Shown: in pieces, positions 38,948 to 47,851 of the stretch | Layout: each line of letters starts with the position of its first letter | How positions within the stretch are numbered: position 1 is the stretch's first letter | Origin: an uncultured Lachnospiraceae bacterium | GTDB lineage: Bacteria; Bacillota; Clostridia; Lachnospirales; Lachnospiraceae | DNA length: 64,000 nucleotides | Assembly: GCA_910579225.1 (NCBI GenBank) | Contig: CAJTTI010000003.1 | Span: 21,337-85,336, forward strand | Reading direction: 5' to 3' | Position numbers and translations under genes: made by a program | The notes under the pieces: generated by a model | What the model was told of the DNA's origin: nothing | Databases searched by the model: none | Seen by the model: only the letters and a program-made list of their open reading frames with translations

Positions 38948-40438
38948 ATGGGTACAGGTACATTATTGTCCCTGCGGAATATTGTGAAATCCTACTCCGG
39001 AGTAACGGTGCTTCATGATGTATCACTGGATATTGAAAAAGGGGAAGTGCATGCTCTGGTGGGAGCTAACGGGGCGGGGAAATCGACTCTTATTAAAACT
39101 ATATCCGGCGCTATTCGTCCTAATTCTGGAAAGATCGTTATCGAAGATACAGAGTATAATTATATGACTCCTCAGTTATCCAGTTCGCTTGGTATTGAGA
39201 TTATCTATCAGGAATTTAATCTGGTACCATCATTAAGTGTTGCCGAGAATATTTTTCTCGGCAACCGGGTAGACGATTCCAGGCTGGTGAATTTTAAAGT
39301 TATGCATGCAAAAGCAGATGAGATATTGAAGACATTTGGTCTTCATATCAGACCTGCAGATCTTGTAAAAAATTTATCAGTTGCATATAAGCAGATTGTG
39401 GAAATTGCCAAGGCTCTTGCCTGTGATTTAAAGCTTCTGGTTCTGGATGAGCCTACAGCGCCCCTTACCAACGCAGAGGTTCAAGTTCTCTATAAGATTG
39501 TCAGGGAACTGAAAGAAAAAGGGGTTTCTGTTATTTATATATCTCATCGTCTGGAAGAGGTGTTTGAATTGAGCGACCGGATTACCGTACTGAGGGACGG
39601 ATATAAGGTTGTAACTCTGGATACAGCACAGACAAATCGGAAAGAACTGATTGGCTATATGATAGATTCTGAGCTGGGTGAAGAATATCCCAAGCGGAAA
39701 GGGACCTGGCAGGAAGAAGTACTTCTGGAGGTAAAAGATCTTTGTGGAGACGGTTTTGCGAATATTAACTTTAAAGTTCACAAGGGAGAGATTTTGGGAA
39801 TCTCAGGGCTGGTTGGCGCTAAGCGTTCAGAGATTGTCCGAACGATCTTTGGAGCAGACCGCTTACAGTCCGGAGAGATTATATTTGAAGGGAAAGTGGT
39901 TAATATCCAGACACCCAGAGATGCCATAGACCTTGGAATCACCATGGTGCCGGAGGACCGAAAATCTCAGGGGGTGGTTTTGAGCCTTTCCATTGGATGG
40001 AACCTGACTATGGCAAATCTGAGGCGTCTGTCCAGAGGACTTGTACTTGATCGGACTAAGGAACAGAATATGATGGAAGAATATAAACAGGCACTTAGGA
40101 TCAAGATGAACCATGTGGAACAGCCGGTTTCTTTCCTGAGTGGAGGAAATCAGCAGAAAGTAGTGGTTAGTAAATGGCTGGCCTGTGAGCCAAAACTGAT
40201 TATTTTCGATGAACCTACCAGAGGAATTGATGTGGGTGCAAAAAAAGAAATCTATCACTTGATCAATGATCTGGCAGACCGTGGACTTGGAGTACTTCTG
40301 ATTTCTTCAGAGATGGATGAGATGATTGGACTGTCTGATCGAATGATTGTTCTTTCGGAAGGAAAGATTACCGGTTTTCTCGAAAAAGAGGAATTTTCAA
40401 AACAGCATGTACTGGATCTGGCATCCGGCGACAGGTAA
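38948..40438 (+). CDS. Ribose-type sugar ABC importer ATPase (two-domain)
   Basis: 496 residues with two fused ATPase domains as in RbsA/MglA. Domain 1: Walker A GANGAGKST near residue 38, Walker B LLVLDEPTAPL near 163. Domain 2: degenerate Walker A GLVGAKRSE near 290, signature FLSGGNQQKVVVSKWL near 400, Walker B LIIFDEPTRGIDVG. Drives import with 37938 and 40448. Spaced by 14 bases from the binding-protein gene. Confidence 0.94.
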   Translation: MGTGTLLSLRNIVKSYSGVTVLHDVSLDIEKGEVHALVGANGAGKSTLIKTISGAIRPNSGKIVIEDTEYNYMTPQLSSSLGIEIIYQEFNLVPSLSVAENIFLGNRVDDSRLVNFKVMHAKADEILKTFGLHIRPADLVKNLSVAYKQIVEIAKALACDLKLLVLDEPTAPLTNAEVQVLYKIVRELKEKGVSVIYISHRLEEVFELSDRITVLRDGYKVVTLDTAQTNRKELIGYMIDSELGEEYPKRKGTWQEEVLLEVKDLCGDGFANINFKVHKGEILGISGLVGAKRSEIVRTIFGADRLQSGEIIFEGKVVNIQTPRDAIDLGITMVPEDRKSQGVVLSLSIGWNLTMANLRRLSRGLVLDRTKEQNMMEEYKQALRIKMNHVEQPVSFLSGGNQQKVVVSKWLACEPKLIIFDEPTRGIDVGAKKEIYHLINDLADRGLGVLLISSEMDEMIGLSDRMIVLSEGKITGFLEKEEFSKQHVLDLASGDR

Positions 40439-40447
40439 GGAGGAACT

Positions 40448-41395
40448 ATGAATAGAAAAGAATTGTTAGAGAAGTATGGAATTCTGGTCATTCTTGCCGT
40501 AATGATCGCAATCTTTGGAATCGGTAATCCGCTGTTTCTGACAGCCAGCAACTTTATAAGTATCGTTCGTCAGATTGCGGTACTGGCAATTATTACAGTT
40601 GGAATGTCTTTTGTACTGATTTCAGGCGGTATTGACTTGTCAGTGGGTGCGCAGCTGGCTTTTGTTGGTGTAATTACTGCTACACTGTGTACAAAGATGA
40701 ACGTGAATCCACTTCTGTCCTGCGTGATTGGAATTGTATTTGCCACAGGGACAGGAGTCATAAATGGTATATTTATTTCTAATACACATGTTCCTCCGTT
40801 GATTGCAACGTTGGCCACACAGCAGATATTAAGAGGGGCGGCTTATATTATTTCCAGAGGAAAACCTCTATATGGACTGCAGGAATCCGTGCAGTTTATT
40901 GGACAGGGATATATTGGATTTGTACCGTTTCCGGTTATTATTATGGTAATCTGTATTGCACTTGGGTTTTTTGTATTGAATAAAACTTATATTGGACGTT
41001 CCTTTTATGTGATTGGTTCCAGTGAAGAAGTGGGACGGCTTTCCGGTATACGTACAAAATGGATGACGACAATTGCATATGGTCTGTGCGGTTTTCTCAC
41101 AGGCGTTTCGGCAATTATCATGATGTCCAGAATTAATTCCGGCAGTCCTACGGTTGCCAATGGTTTTGAGATGGATGTCTTGACGGCAGCTGTACTGGGG
41201 GGTGTCAGTGTAAGCGGTGGTGAAGGTAAGTTGTTTGGGGCCATGGTTGGTGCACTGATTATTGGTGTATTGAGCAACGGACTGATTATCATGAATGTAA
41301 GTGAGTATTATCAGATGGTGATCAAAGGAATTGTGCTTGCTCTTGCGGTTGCCTTTGACAGTATCAGAAACGGAAAGGTAAAAGGAGGGATTTAA
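40448..41395 (+). CDS. Ribose-type sugar ABC importer permease
   Basis: 315 residues with eight to ten membrane segments, RbsC class. Typical segments: VGMSFVLISGGIDLSVGAQ near residue 57 and GFEMDVLTAAVLGGVSVSGGEGKLFG near 240. GGAGG precedes the start. One permease gene is expected because it homodimerises. Followed two bases later by the first dehydrogenase. Confidence 0.94.
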   Translation: MNRKELLEKYGILVILAVMIAIFGIGNPLFLTASNFISIVRQIAVLAIITVGMSFVLISGGIDLSVGAQLAFVGVITATLCTKMNVNPLLSCVIGIVFATGTGVINGIFISNTHVPPLIATLATQQILRGAAYIISRGKPLYGLQESVQFIGQGYIGFVPFPVIIMVICIALGFFVLNKTYIGRSFYVIGSSEEVGRLSGIRTKWMTTIAYGLCGFLTGVSAIIMMSRINSGSPTVANGFEMDVLTAAVLGGVSVSGGEGKLFGAMVGALIIGVLSNGLIIMNVSEYYQMVIKGIVLALAVAFDSIRNGKVKGGI

Positions 41396-41397
41396 AT

Positions 41398-42399
41398 ATG
41401 AAATTTGTCTTGATTGGCTGTGGTCTGATCGCAGCAAGCCATGCAGAAGCGATTGGTCGGATGAAAGATGCAAAGTTGCTTGCAGTTTGTGACATAAAGG
41501 ATGAAGCAGCAGATCAACTGGCAGAAAAATGCAGATGCAGAGCATATACCGATGCAGAACTCATGTTGGATGAGATCCAGCCGGATGCAGCGGTAATCTG
41601 CGTACCAACTTTTGTACATGAAATTTATGTATCCATGTGTGCAAAAAGAAAAATTCATGTACTTTGTGAAAAACCTCTGGAAAGAAATCCTCTGAATTGT
41701 AGAAAACTGATTGAGGGAGTGAAAGAAGCAGGAATTATATTCATGACCGCTCAGGTGGTTCGCTTTTGGGCCGGATATGTGGATATTAAGAAAATGTTTG
41801 AGAGCGGTGAACTGGGTCAGATTTATATGATGCATCTGCGTCGGGTGTCTTCCAGGGCAGGGCAGTATGGACAATGGCTTTTCCAGCCGGATCTGGGCGG
41901 GGGAGCCATGCACGATATGCTGGTCCATGATGTGGATTATCTTCGCTATGTGGCAGGACCATTTGAAAGATGTTATGCCAACGCGGTAAAGGATGAGACC
42001 GGATGTTATAACAACGTGATGGCAAATATCATTCACAAAAACGGAATTCATGCAGTGGCAGAAGTATCTTTTACCATGCAGACTGGATATCCGTTCAGCT
42101 TTTCCGTACATATTGTAGGCACAGAGGCAACGGTGGAATACAGCTATTCGGCCGGTGCAACCATTGCAGATCGTTCTGGAAGCAGATGTGAGATGAAAAT
42201 ATGGAGGAAAAATAAGGGGCTGGAAGAATACCTGGTAGAGGAATATGACGCATATCAGAAGCAGTTGGAATATTTCGTTGAATGTATCAGAGAAGGAAGA
42301 CAACCAGAAGTGATTACACCAGAACAGAGCTATGAAGTTATTTCTATGATTGATGCAATTCATCGTTCTGCAGACAGCGGTGAGATTATTGCATTATAA
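41398..42399 (+). CDS. Gfo/Idh/MocA-family dehydrogenase (first)
   Basis: 333 residues. Rossmann fold at the N-terminus (LIGCGLIAASHAEAIGRMKDA, residues 4-24). The conserved CEKPLERN lysine motif is near 94 and the catalytic-region GGGAMHDMLVHDVDYLRYV near 162-181. NAD(P)-dependent oxidation or epimerisation of a sugar hydroxyl is the family role. It starts two bases after the permease and is the first metabolic enzyme of the operon. A second member is at 46580. Substrate unknown. Confidence 0.92.
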   Translation: MKFVLIGCGLIAASHAEAIGRMKDAKLLAVCDIKDEAADQLAEKCRCRAYTDAELMLDEIQPDAAVICVPTFVHEIYVSMCAKRKIHVLCEKPLERNPLNCRKLIEGVKEAGIIFMTAQVVRFWAGYVDIKKMFESGELGQIYMMHLRRVSSRAGQYGQWLFQPDLGGGAMHDMLVHDVDYLRYVAGPFERCYANAVKDETGCYNNVMANIIHKNGIHAVAEVSFTMQTGYPFSFSVHIVGTEATVEYSYSAGATIADRSGSRCEMKIWRKNKGLEEYLVEEYDAYQKQLEYFVECIREGRQPEVITPEQSYEVISMIDAIHRSADSGEIIAL

Positions 42400-42421
42400 A
42401 AATTAAGAAGGGACACCGTCG

Positions 42422-43930
42422 ATGGATTATTTTATGGGAATTGATGTGGGGACTTATGAGACTAAAGGAATGCTGGTGGACAAAAACGGCAGAATACTTT
42501 TGACAGATCATGAATCCCATCAGATGGAGATGCCGAAACCCGGTTATGCAGAACATGATGCAGAGCGGACTTGGTGGCATGATTTCTGTGCAATATCCAA
42601 TCGTTTGATTGAGAAAAGCGGAGTGAAGCCAAAGGAGATAAAAGGGGTCGGAGCCAGTGCCATAGGTCCATGCTGTCTTCCTCTGGACAAAGATGGAAGG
42701 CCGCTCCGGAAAGCAATTCTCTATGGAGTGGATGTCCGGGCATCAAAACAGATTGAGGAATTGAAGTTGGAGCTTGGGGAAGACTATATTTTAAAAAGAT
42801 ACGGGAATCCCATAACTTCTCAGTCCATAGGACCGAAGATTCTCTGGCTCAAAGAAAACGAACCAGATATCTATGCAAAGGCGGACAAGTTTGTGACAGC
42901 GTCCACTTATCTTGTGGCAAAGCTAACAGGAGAATACTGTATTGATCATTATACTGCCGCCTATTTCACCCCTATGTACAACCTGGAGAATCGGGACTGG
43001 GATGAAGAAAATCTGGATCGGTTCTGCAGAAAAGATCAGTTGGCCAGATGCATGTGGACGGAAGAAATTGCGGGTGGAGTAACCAGAGAAGCTGCAGAAC
43101 AGACGGGTCTGGCAGAAGGTACACCAGTGATTGTGGGGACTGCAGATGCGGCAGCAGACGCGGTGGGGGCTGGAGTCTTTCATCCGGGGGATGTTCTGCT
43201 GATGTTCGGGTCTTCTCTGTATATGATTCATGTGGTGCCAAATCTTACGACAGATGCAAGATACTGGGCAGGTCCCTATCTCTTTAAAGATACTTATATG
43301 GTTGCCTCAGGCATGTCCACAGCGGGGATGTTGGCCAGATGGTTTCGGGATGAAGTGGCAAAAGACCTGTTGGAGCAGGAGCACAAAGGAGGACTTAATG
43401 CCTATGAGGCACTGAAAGATCTGATTACAGATGTTCCGCCTGGTTCTGAAGGTCTCGTGGTACTTCCGTATTTTAGTGGAGAACGGACACCAGTAAATGA
43501 TCCGGATGCAAAAGGTGTAATCATGGGTCTGACCCTTTCTCATACAAGAGCTCATATCTATCAGGCATGTCTGGAGGCGATTGCCTATGGAATTGGACAG
43601 CATTTCAGGGGTTATCAGGAGATTGGGATGGAGACAGGCCGGCTGGTAGCTGTGGGCGGAGGAACAAAGACGGAAAAATGGATGCAGATCGTGTCGGATG
43701 TGACTGGAAAGGAACTGCAGTTGGGAAGCGTGTATGGTGCTTCCTATGGAGATGCATTGCTGGCAGCGAAAGCAACAGGATATATTAAGAGTGAAGAAGA
43801 ACTAGAAAGATATATTGTATATCAGAAAAGCGTTTTTCCGGATCAGAAAAGACATGAAACGTATCAGACATATTTGGATATTTATACTGATTTATACCTG
43901 CAGACAAGGGAAATAATGCACAAATTGTAA
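42422..43930 (+). CDS. FGGY-family carbohydrate kinase (first)
   Basis: 502 residues with N-terminal ATPase motif MGIDVGTYETKGMLVD and C-terminal ADP-binding GRLVAVGGGTKTEKWMQIVSD near residue 403-423. PYFSGERTPVNDPDAKG near 350 is the FGGY signature region. It lacks the close xylulokinase-like features of the second kinase (47852), so it probably acts on a different intermediate, for example a ketose or polyol. Phosphorylates the imported or oxidised sugar; exact substrate unknown. Confidence 0.9.
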   Translation: MDYFMGIDVGTYETKGMLVDKNGRILLTDHESHQMEMPKPGYAEHDAERTWWHDFCAISNRLIEKSGVKPKEIKGVGASAIGPCCLPLDKDGRPLRKAILYGVDVRASKQIEELKLELGEDYILKRYGNPITSQSIGPKILWLKENEPDIYAKADKFVTASTYLVAKLTGEYCIDHYTAAYFTPMYNLENRDWDEENLDRFCRKDQLARCMWTEEIAGGVTREAAEQTGLAEGTPVIVGTADAAADAVGAGVFHPGDVLLMFGSSLYMIHVVPNLTTDARYWAGPYLFKDTYMVASGMSTAGMLARWFRDEVAKDLLEQEHKGGLNAYEALKDLITDVPPGSEGLVVLPYFSGERTPVNDPDAKGVIMGLTLSHTRAHIYQACLEAIAYGIGQHFRGYQEIGMETGRLVAVGGGTKTEKWMQIVSDVTGKELQLGSVYGASYGDALLAAKATGYIKSEEELERYIVYQKSVFPDQKRHETYQTYLDIYTDLYLQTREIMHKL

Positions 43931-43944
43931 AGGTAAGAAAGAAT

Positions 43945-44598
43945 ATGAAGTATGTGTTGTTTGACATGGATGGTGTATTGTTGGACAGTGAAGCGGGAGC
44001 CTTTGAGATGTACCAAAAGTCCCTTCGGAAAATCGGAGTTGAGATTTCACTGGAAGAACTGCTGGAACAATATGTGGGAAAGACCAGCTTGCAGATATCA
44101 ACAGAAATTTTGGAGAAATACAGCATCCAGATGACACCAGAAGAATTTCTGAAATTGCACCGAAGTGGTGGAAGTTTTTATGCAGTCAGTGACAAAGTGG
44201 TTCCCATGGAGGGTGTGGTAGATTTTCTCGAATTCCTATGGGGAAACGGAGTTCGTATGGCGGCAGTTTCATCTACTACTTCTGTGAATGTATTGACAGC
44301 ATTGAACCGGATGGGGCTTCTGAAATATTTTGATGCAGTGATTTGCTCAGATATGCTTGAACAGGGAAAACCTTCGCCGGAGGGTTACCTGAAAGCGTTG
44401 GGACTTCTGAAAGGTATACCTGAAGAATGCATCATTATTGAAGACTCAGCCATTGGTGTTCAGGCGGGGAAGAACGCAAAGATTACAGTTTGTGCGTACA
44501 AAGGTGCTTCGTATCAGCAGGATACATTGGCGGCAGATATGGAGGTCTATACTTATCAGGAACTAAAAGAAGAATTAATCAAAAAATATCATTTATAA
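43945..44598 (+). CDS. HAD-superfamily phosphatase / beta-phosphoglucomutase-like
   Basis: 217 residues. HAD motif I FDMDGVLLDSE (nucleophile Asp8), helical cap about 16-80, motif II VSSTTS near 111, motif III Lys in GKPSPEGY near 147, motif IV IIEDSAIGVQAG near 168. Either a sugar-phosphate phosphatase or a mutase of the PgmB type. Sits between the first kinase and the BtpA gene in the operon. Confidence 0.9.
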   Translation: MKYVLFDMDGVLLDSEAGAFEMYQKSLRKIGVEISLEELLEQYVGKTSLQISTEILEKYSIQMTPEEFLKLHRSGGSFYAVSDKVVPMEGVVDFLEFLWGNGVRMAAVSSTTSVNVLTALNRMGLLKYFDAVICSDMLEQGKPSPEGYLKALGLLKGIPEECIIIEDSAIGVQAGKNAKITVCAYKGASYQQDTLAADMEVYTYQELKEELIKKYHL

Positions 44599-44613
44599 AA
44601 CGGAGGTTACATA

Positions 44614-45420
44614 ATGAACTGGATAAATGAAACTTTTGGAACTGCAAAACCCATTATTGCCATGTGCCATTTTGCAGCTCTTCCTGGAGATCCATATTAT
44701 GACGAAAAAGGCGGCATGGAAAAAATTGTTGAGCGGGCAAGAAAAGAGTTCCTGGATTTGCAGGAAGGTGGAGTGGACGCAGTGATGTTTTCCAATGAAT
44801 TCAGTCTGCCGTATTTGAGAAAAGTAAATCCTGAGACGACCGCAGCCATGGCACGGATCATTGGAGAATTAAAACCGGAGATTAAGATTCCCTTTGGTGT
44901 CAATGTGCTGTGGGATCCTTACGCATGTATGGATCTGGCAGCGGCTACTGGTGCAAAATTTATTCGTGAGATCATGAGTGGTGTCTATGCCAGTGATTAT
45001 GGATTGTGGGATACGAATACAGGAGAGATTGTCCGGCATCAGATGAAACTGGGGCTGAAAGATCTAAAAAGACTATTCAATATTGTACCGGAAGCAAGCT
45101 CGGCGTTGGGTACCAGAGACATTGCATCAATTGCAAAAACTACGGTATTCAACTGTAAACCAGATATTATCTGTGTATCAGGTATGACGGCTGGTTCTTC
45201 CACAGACATGAATGTTCTTGAAAGGGTAAAAGAAAGCATTCCTGATACAGCAGTATTCGCTAATACAGGTTGCAAGGCGGAAACCATAGAGAAGATTCTG
45301 AAAGTGGCAGATGGTTGTGTGGTTGGAACAACCTTTAAGAAAGATGGAAAATTTGAGAACCAGGTGGAGCCGGATCGGGTGAAAAAATTTATGGAAGAGG
45401 TTTATAGAGTAAGAGCATAG
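44614..45420 (+). CDS. BtpA/SgcQ-family TIM-barrel protein
   Basis: 268 residues, length typical of the BtpA/SgcQ family. N-terminal KPIIAMCHFAALPGDPYYD (6-25), then GVDAVMFSNEF, IPFGVNVLWDP, the GAKFIREIMSGVYASDYGLW loop, and C-terminal CVVGTTFKKDG. BtpA was linked to photosystem I assembly in cyanobacteria, while SgcQ lies in the uncharacterised E. coli sgc operon. The enzymatic reaction is unknown. In this operon it should act on a sugar-phosphate-type intermediate; that is inference from context. Confidence 0.9.
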   Translation: MNWINETFGTAKPIIAMCHFAALPGDPYYDEKGGMEKIVERARKEFLDLQEGGVDAVMFSNEFSLPYLRKVNPETTAAMARIIGELKPEIKIPFGVNVLWDPYACMDLAAATGAKFIREIMSGVYASDYGLWDTNTGEIVRHQMKLGLKDLKRLFNIVPEASSALGTRDIASIAKTTVFNCKPDIICVSGMTAGSSTDMNVLERVKESIPDTAVFANTGCKAETIEKILKVADGCVVGTTFKKDGKFENQVEPDRVKKFMEEVYRVRA

Positions 45421-45465
45421 TCAGGAGCATGATTATGAAACAGCAGTTACAGGAGGAACTGAGCT

Positions 45466-46557
45466 ATGAATGTGTCAGAGTTACTGCAGGAATTTATGAT
45501 GGTGCCGGCACCATCCGGGTATGAGCATGAGATGGCGGAAAAAATGAAACAATATTTTTCAAAATATTGTGATTATGTGAAAACTGATCATCTTGGGAAC
45601 TGCATAGGGACCATAGAGGGAAAAGTTTCGGGTCTTCCTGTGCTGATGGTTTTTGGTCATATGGATTCTTTGGGAATGATCATACGTAAGGTAGAGAAAA
45701 ATGGTTATGTTCGTGTGGATCGCCTTGGAGGATTACCGGAAAAAGTATTGCCAGGAACGGAATTTCTTGTCCGAAATGAAACGGGAGAATGGTTTCCGGC
45801 AGTTATGGGACCTAAATCTCATCATGTAACACCAGCAGAAGAAAAATATCATGTGGATAAGATTGCATCTCTGGCACTGGATCTGGGTGCGTCAAATGCT
45901 CAGGAGATTCAGGAGATGGGAATCTATACCGGCTGTCCGGCAGTATATAAACCACGATTTAATTTGTTGAAAAATGGTCTGATTTCCGGAACTTTTGTAG
46001 ATAACCGGGGTGCATGTGCCTGTTTGGTCAAATTGGCTGAACTGCTCCAGGAACATCGGCCGGATTGTACGGTAGTGCTGGTGGGAACGGTTCAGGAGGA
46101 ATTTAATCTTCGTGGTGCTATGATGGCAGCCCGAACAGTGAAGCCGGATATTGCCATTGGTATCGACGTAACATTGGCAGGAGATACGACGGATTTGAGT
46201 GGATATTTTGATACACAGGTGGGAGCCGGACCATGTGTGCAGTTGTATACATTTCACAGCAGAGGAACGTTGAATGGTAATCTGGCTCACGGCCCCCTGT
46301 TTCATCTGGTGAGAGATATTGCACAGGAAAAGGAGCTGCGCCTGCAGCGTACTACAGGGCTTGGAATGCTGACAGATGCTTCTTACCTTCAGTTAGAAGA
46401 AAAAGGCGTGGCAGTCGTGGATATGGGATTTGCCACCCGCTATACACATACGCCGGTAGAGACTTGTGATCCTCAAGACATTGAAGAACTGGCGGAACTG
46501 ATCAGCCATGTAGCAACTAAAGTCGACAAAAGCTTTCAGATGGGAAGACTCACTTAG
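45466..46557 (+). CDS. M42-family metallohydrolase, SgcX-like
   Basis: 363 residues of the M42 glutamyl-aminopeptidase/endoglucanase-like family. Metal-site motifs: GHMDSLG (His, catalytic Asp) near residue 66; FVDNRGACACL (bridging Asp) near 180; QEEFNLRGA (catalytic Glu and ligand) near 210; GIDVT (Asp); and RYTHTPVE (His) near 328. The usual HMDEIG reads HMDSLG here. Family members cleave N-terminal residues; E. coli SgcX is of this type. In a sugar operon it may hydrolyse an amide or N-acyl sugar conjugate. Start follows AGGAGG-like GGAGGAACTG. Confidence 0.88.
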   Translation: MNVSELLQEFMMVPAPSGYEHEMAEKMKQYFSKYCDYVKTDHLGNCIGTIEGKVSGLPVLMVFGHMDSLGMIIRKVEKNGYVRVDRLGGLPEKVLPGTEFLVRNETGEWFPAVMGPKSHHVTPAEEKYHVDKIASLALDLGASNAQEIQEMGIYTGCPAVYKPRFNLLKNGLISGTFVDNRGACACLVKLAELLQEHRPDCTVVLVGTVQEEFNLRGAMMAARTVKPDIAIGIDVTLAGDTTDLSGYFDTQVGAGPCVQLYTFHSRGTLNGNLAHGPLFHLVRDIAQEKELRLQRTTGLGMLTDASYLQLEEKGVAVVDMGFATRYTHTPVETCDPQDIEELAELISHVATKVDKSFQMGRLT

Positions 46558-46579
46558 CATATGGACACGGGGGAAAGAG

Positions 46580-47839
46580 ATGAAAAAAGTAACATTGGCT
46601 TTGATCGGAGCAGGAGACAGAGGTATGAATTGTTATGCTCCCTATACATTGGAAAATCCGTGGAAAGCAGAATTTGTCGCCGTAGCAGAACGAGATCCTG
46701 AGAAACGTAGGCAGTTTGCAGAAAGTTATCATATTAGTCCGAAGTACTGCTTTGATGATTTTGAAGAAATGCTGAAAGGTCCTAAAGTGGCAGATGCTGT
46801 CATGATCTGTACCAGTGATCAACTTCATTTTAAACCGGCAGTACAGGCTATGGAAAAAGGGTATCACATCATGATGGAAAAGCCCATGTCCACAACGCCG
46901 GAACAGTGCATGGCTCTGTGGAAAGCATCCAGAACATATGACCGCATGTTCATTCTGTGCTTTGTGCTTCGTTATACAGAATTCTTCAGTACGATTTACC
47001 AGGTCATTAAAAGCGGAAGAATTGGAATGGTGAACAGCATCAATCATATGGAAAATATTCCACTTATTGACCAGGTCCATGCGTTTACCAGAGGAATTTT
47101 CAGAAAAGCAGAGACGGCGTGTCCGATTATTCTTTCTCATTGTTGTCATGACCTGGATATTATTAGCTGGTTTGCAGGAAGCAGATGCAAAAAGATCGCT
47201 TCCTTTGGTGGCTTGACATTTTTTTGTGAGAAAAACGCACCAGAAGGATCACCAAAGCGTTGCCTGGATGGATGTCCGGTATCTTCTCAGTGCAAATACT
47301 ATGCACCAAACTACTATCTCACAGAAGACATTGGCTGGCCCACTTCCACTATTGGTACTGACATGAGCTTTGAAGGAAGACTTCAGGCACTCCAGGCAAG
47401 TCCTTATGGCAGATGTGTCTTCCACTGTGATAATGATGTGGCAGATAACCAGACAGTCATTATGGAATTTGAAAATGGAGTAACAGCGAATTTTTCTCTC
47501 CAGCCATTTGCCAGCGAGAGTGGGAGGACCATGAAAATTACCGGAACCAGAGGTGAGATTCAGGCAGATATGGAGAAAAATATCATTCAGATTTTTGACC
47601 ATCTGACTGGAAGGATTGAGCATATGCAGGTAAAGCCTTCCAGATATAAATACGGGGGCGGAGATCATGGAATTATGGAGTATTTTATTGATCAGGTATC
47701 AAAAGAAGCGCAGGGAGGATGGACCTCTATGGATTCGTCCATTGAAGCACACATGATTGCATTTGCGGCAGAAAAATCCCGCAAAGAGAGCGTTGTTGTG
47801 GATATGGATACATTCAGGAAACAGATGCTTGCAGGATAA
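46580..47839 (+). CDS. Gfo/Idh/MocA-family dehydrogenase (second), with cysteine-rich insert
   Basis: 419 residues, longer than the first. Rossmann start LALIGAGDRGMNCYAPYTLE, EKPMSTTPEQC near 97 and SHCCHDLDIISWF near 188. A Cys-rich loop (RCLDGCPVSSQCKYYAP, about 227-243, with a further Cys about 18 residues earlier) suggests a bound metal or structural site and recurs in a subgroup of this family. Two dehydrogenases in one operon would allow oxidation at one carbon and re-reduction, i.e. net epimerisation or glycoside opening; this is a hypothesis. Confidence 0.9.
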   Translation: MKKVTLALIGAGDRGMNCYAPYTLENPWKAEFVAVAERDPEKRRQFAESYHISPKYCFDDFEEMLKGPKVADAVMICTSDQLHFKPAVQAMEKGYHIMMEKPMSTTPEQCMALWKASRTYDRMFILCFVLRYTEFFSTIYQVIKSGRIGMVNSINHMENIPLIDQVHAFTRGIFRKAETACPIILSHCCHDLDIISWFAGSRCKKIASFGGLTFFCEKNAPEGSPKRCLDGCPVSSQCKYYAPNYYLTEDIGWPTSTIGTDMSFEGRLQALQASPYGRCVFHCDNDVADNQTVIMEFENGVTANFSLQPFASESGRTMKITGTRGEIQADMEKNIIQIFDHLTGRIEHMQVKPSRYKYGGGDHGIMEYFIDQVSKEAQGGWTSMDSSIEAHMIAFAAEKSRKESVVVDMDTFRKQMLAG

Positions 47840-47851
47840 TGGGAGAGGCAG

